A stretch of DNA of 5,869 bases from an uncultured Clostridium sp. (GTDB lineage Bacteria; Bacillota; Clostridia; TANB77; CAG-508), in the NCBI GenBank assembly GCA_946498265.1, contig CAMMNR010000114.1:1-5869 (forward strand), written 5' to 3'. Each line of letters opens with the position of its first letter. The first letter of the stretch is position 1. A model generated the notes under the pieces. It was not told the DNA's origin. It searched no databases and was given only the letters and a program-made list of their open reading frames with translations. Shown in pieces: positions 5,816 through 5,869 of this stretch. The translations under genes were made by a program, and so were the position numbers.

Positions 5816-5869
5816 GTGCGACAGGCATGTCGTTTAGCTAATCGGTGAAAGTCCGTAGTGGAGGTAGAT
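5816..5869 (+). mobile_element. Group II intron, 5' end (domain I start), probably class IIC; continues past window
   Basis: The segment begins with the group II 5' splice-site consensus GTGYG (GTGCG, 5816-5820). CGAC (5819-5822) pairs with GTCG (5829-5832) around AGGCAT. Then CGG (5843-5845) pairs with CCG (5853-5855) around TGAAAGT, the GTGAAAGTCC signature found near the start of bacterial group II introns. Order and spacing resemble the start of the Oceanobacillus iheyensis IIC intron as I recall it. Group IIC introns characteristically insert just downstream of intrinsic terminator stems, and here the boundary is 7 bases after one. The rest of the ribozyme, any intron-encoded reverse transcriptase/maturase and the 3' splice site lie outside the window, so intactness is unknown. 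Confidence 0.88.

Noticed and set aside
1..5869. CRISPR array, tRNA or rRNA genes
   Set aside because: No regularly spaced direct repeats were seen, and no cloverleaf or conserved rRNA segments were found by reading. The only tandem repeat is the 10-base pair at 3869-3888.

Overview
The window is strongly AT-rich, with A/T-ending codons, purine-rich Shine-Dalgarno (SD) sites and near-consensus sigma-A-type promoters. This suggests a low-GC Firmicute, probably a Clostridia-type bacterium. The genetic code should be standard bacterial (code 11), because a complete release factor 2 gene is present and it uses UGA as a regulatory stop. All recognised genes lie on the + strand. The species cannot be named from the sequence.

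Layout: (1) 1-974 is the 3' end of carB, the large subunit of carbamoyl-phosphate synthase, cut by the window edge. (2) 1010-2332 is a self-contained module: a strong promoter, a small helical protein and a zeta-toxin-like kinase, read as a toxin-antitoxin pair. (3) 2423-2659 is an orphan 78-residue protein, followed by a hairpin at 2698-2724. (4) 2752-3859 is prfB, encoding peptide chain release factor 2, complete only if read through the +1 programmed frameshift at CTT TGA C (2824-2830). (5) 3869-3907 holds a tandem 10-base repeat and hairpin, followed by a PaaI-like hotdog thioesterase (3949-4275) that lacks its C-terminal part. (6) 4303-5350 is an aspartokinase gene with its own promoter; the protein is unusually short and appears to keep only one ACT regulatory domain. 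(7) 5367-5776 is a palindrome overlapping an extended -10 promoter, followed by an unrecognised basic 112-residue protein. (8) 5786-5815 is a strong intrinsic terminator, and directly after it at 5816 the first 54 bases of a group II intron run off the window. The position behind a terminator is typical of group IIC introns.

How it fits together: the genes are not one pathway. Housekeeping genes (carB, prfB, aspartokinase) alternate with accessory or eroding pieces (toxin-antitoxin module, orphan ORFs, truncated thioesterase, intron). Most units have their own promoter, so this looks like a mosaic of short transcription units. The most notable points are the terminator-associated intron, the single-ACT aspartokinase, the zeta-type module with a non-classical partner, and the operator-like palindrome before an unknown gene. 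No wholly new multi-gene system is clearly visible.
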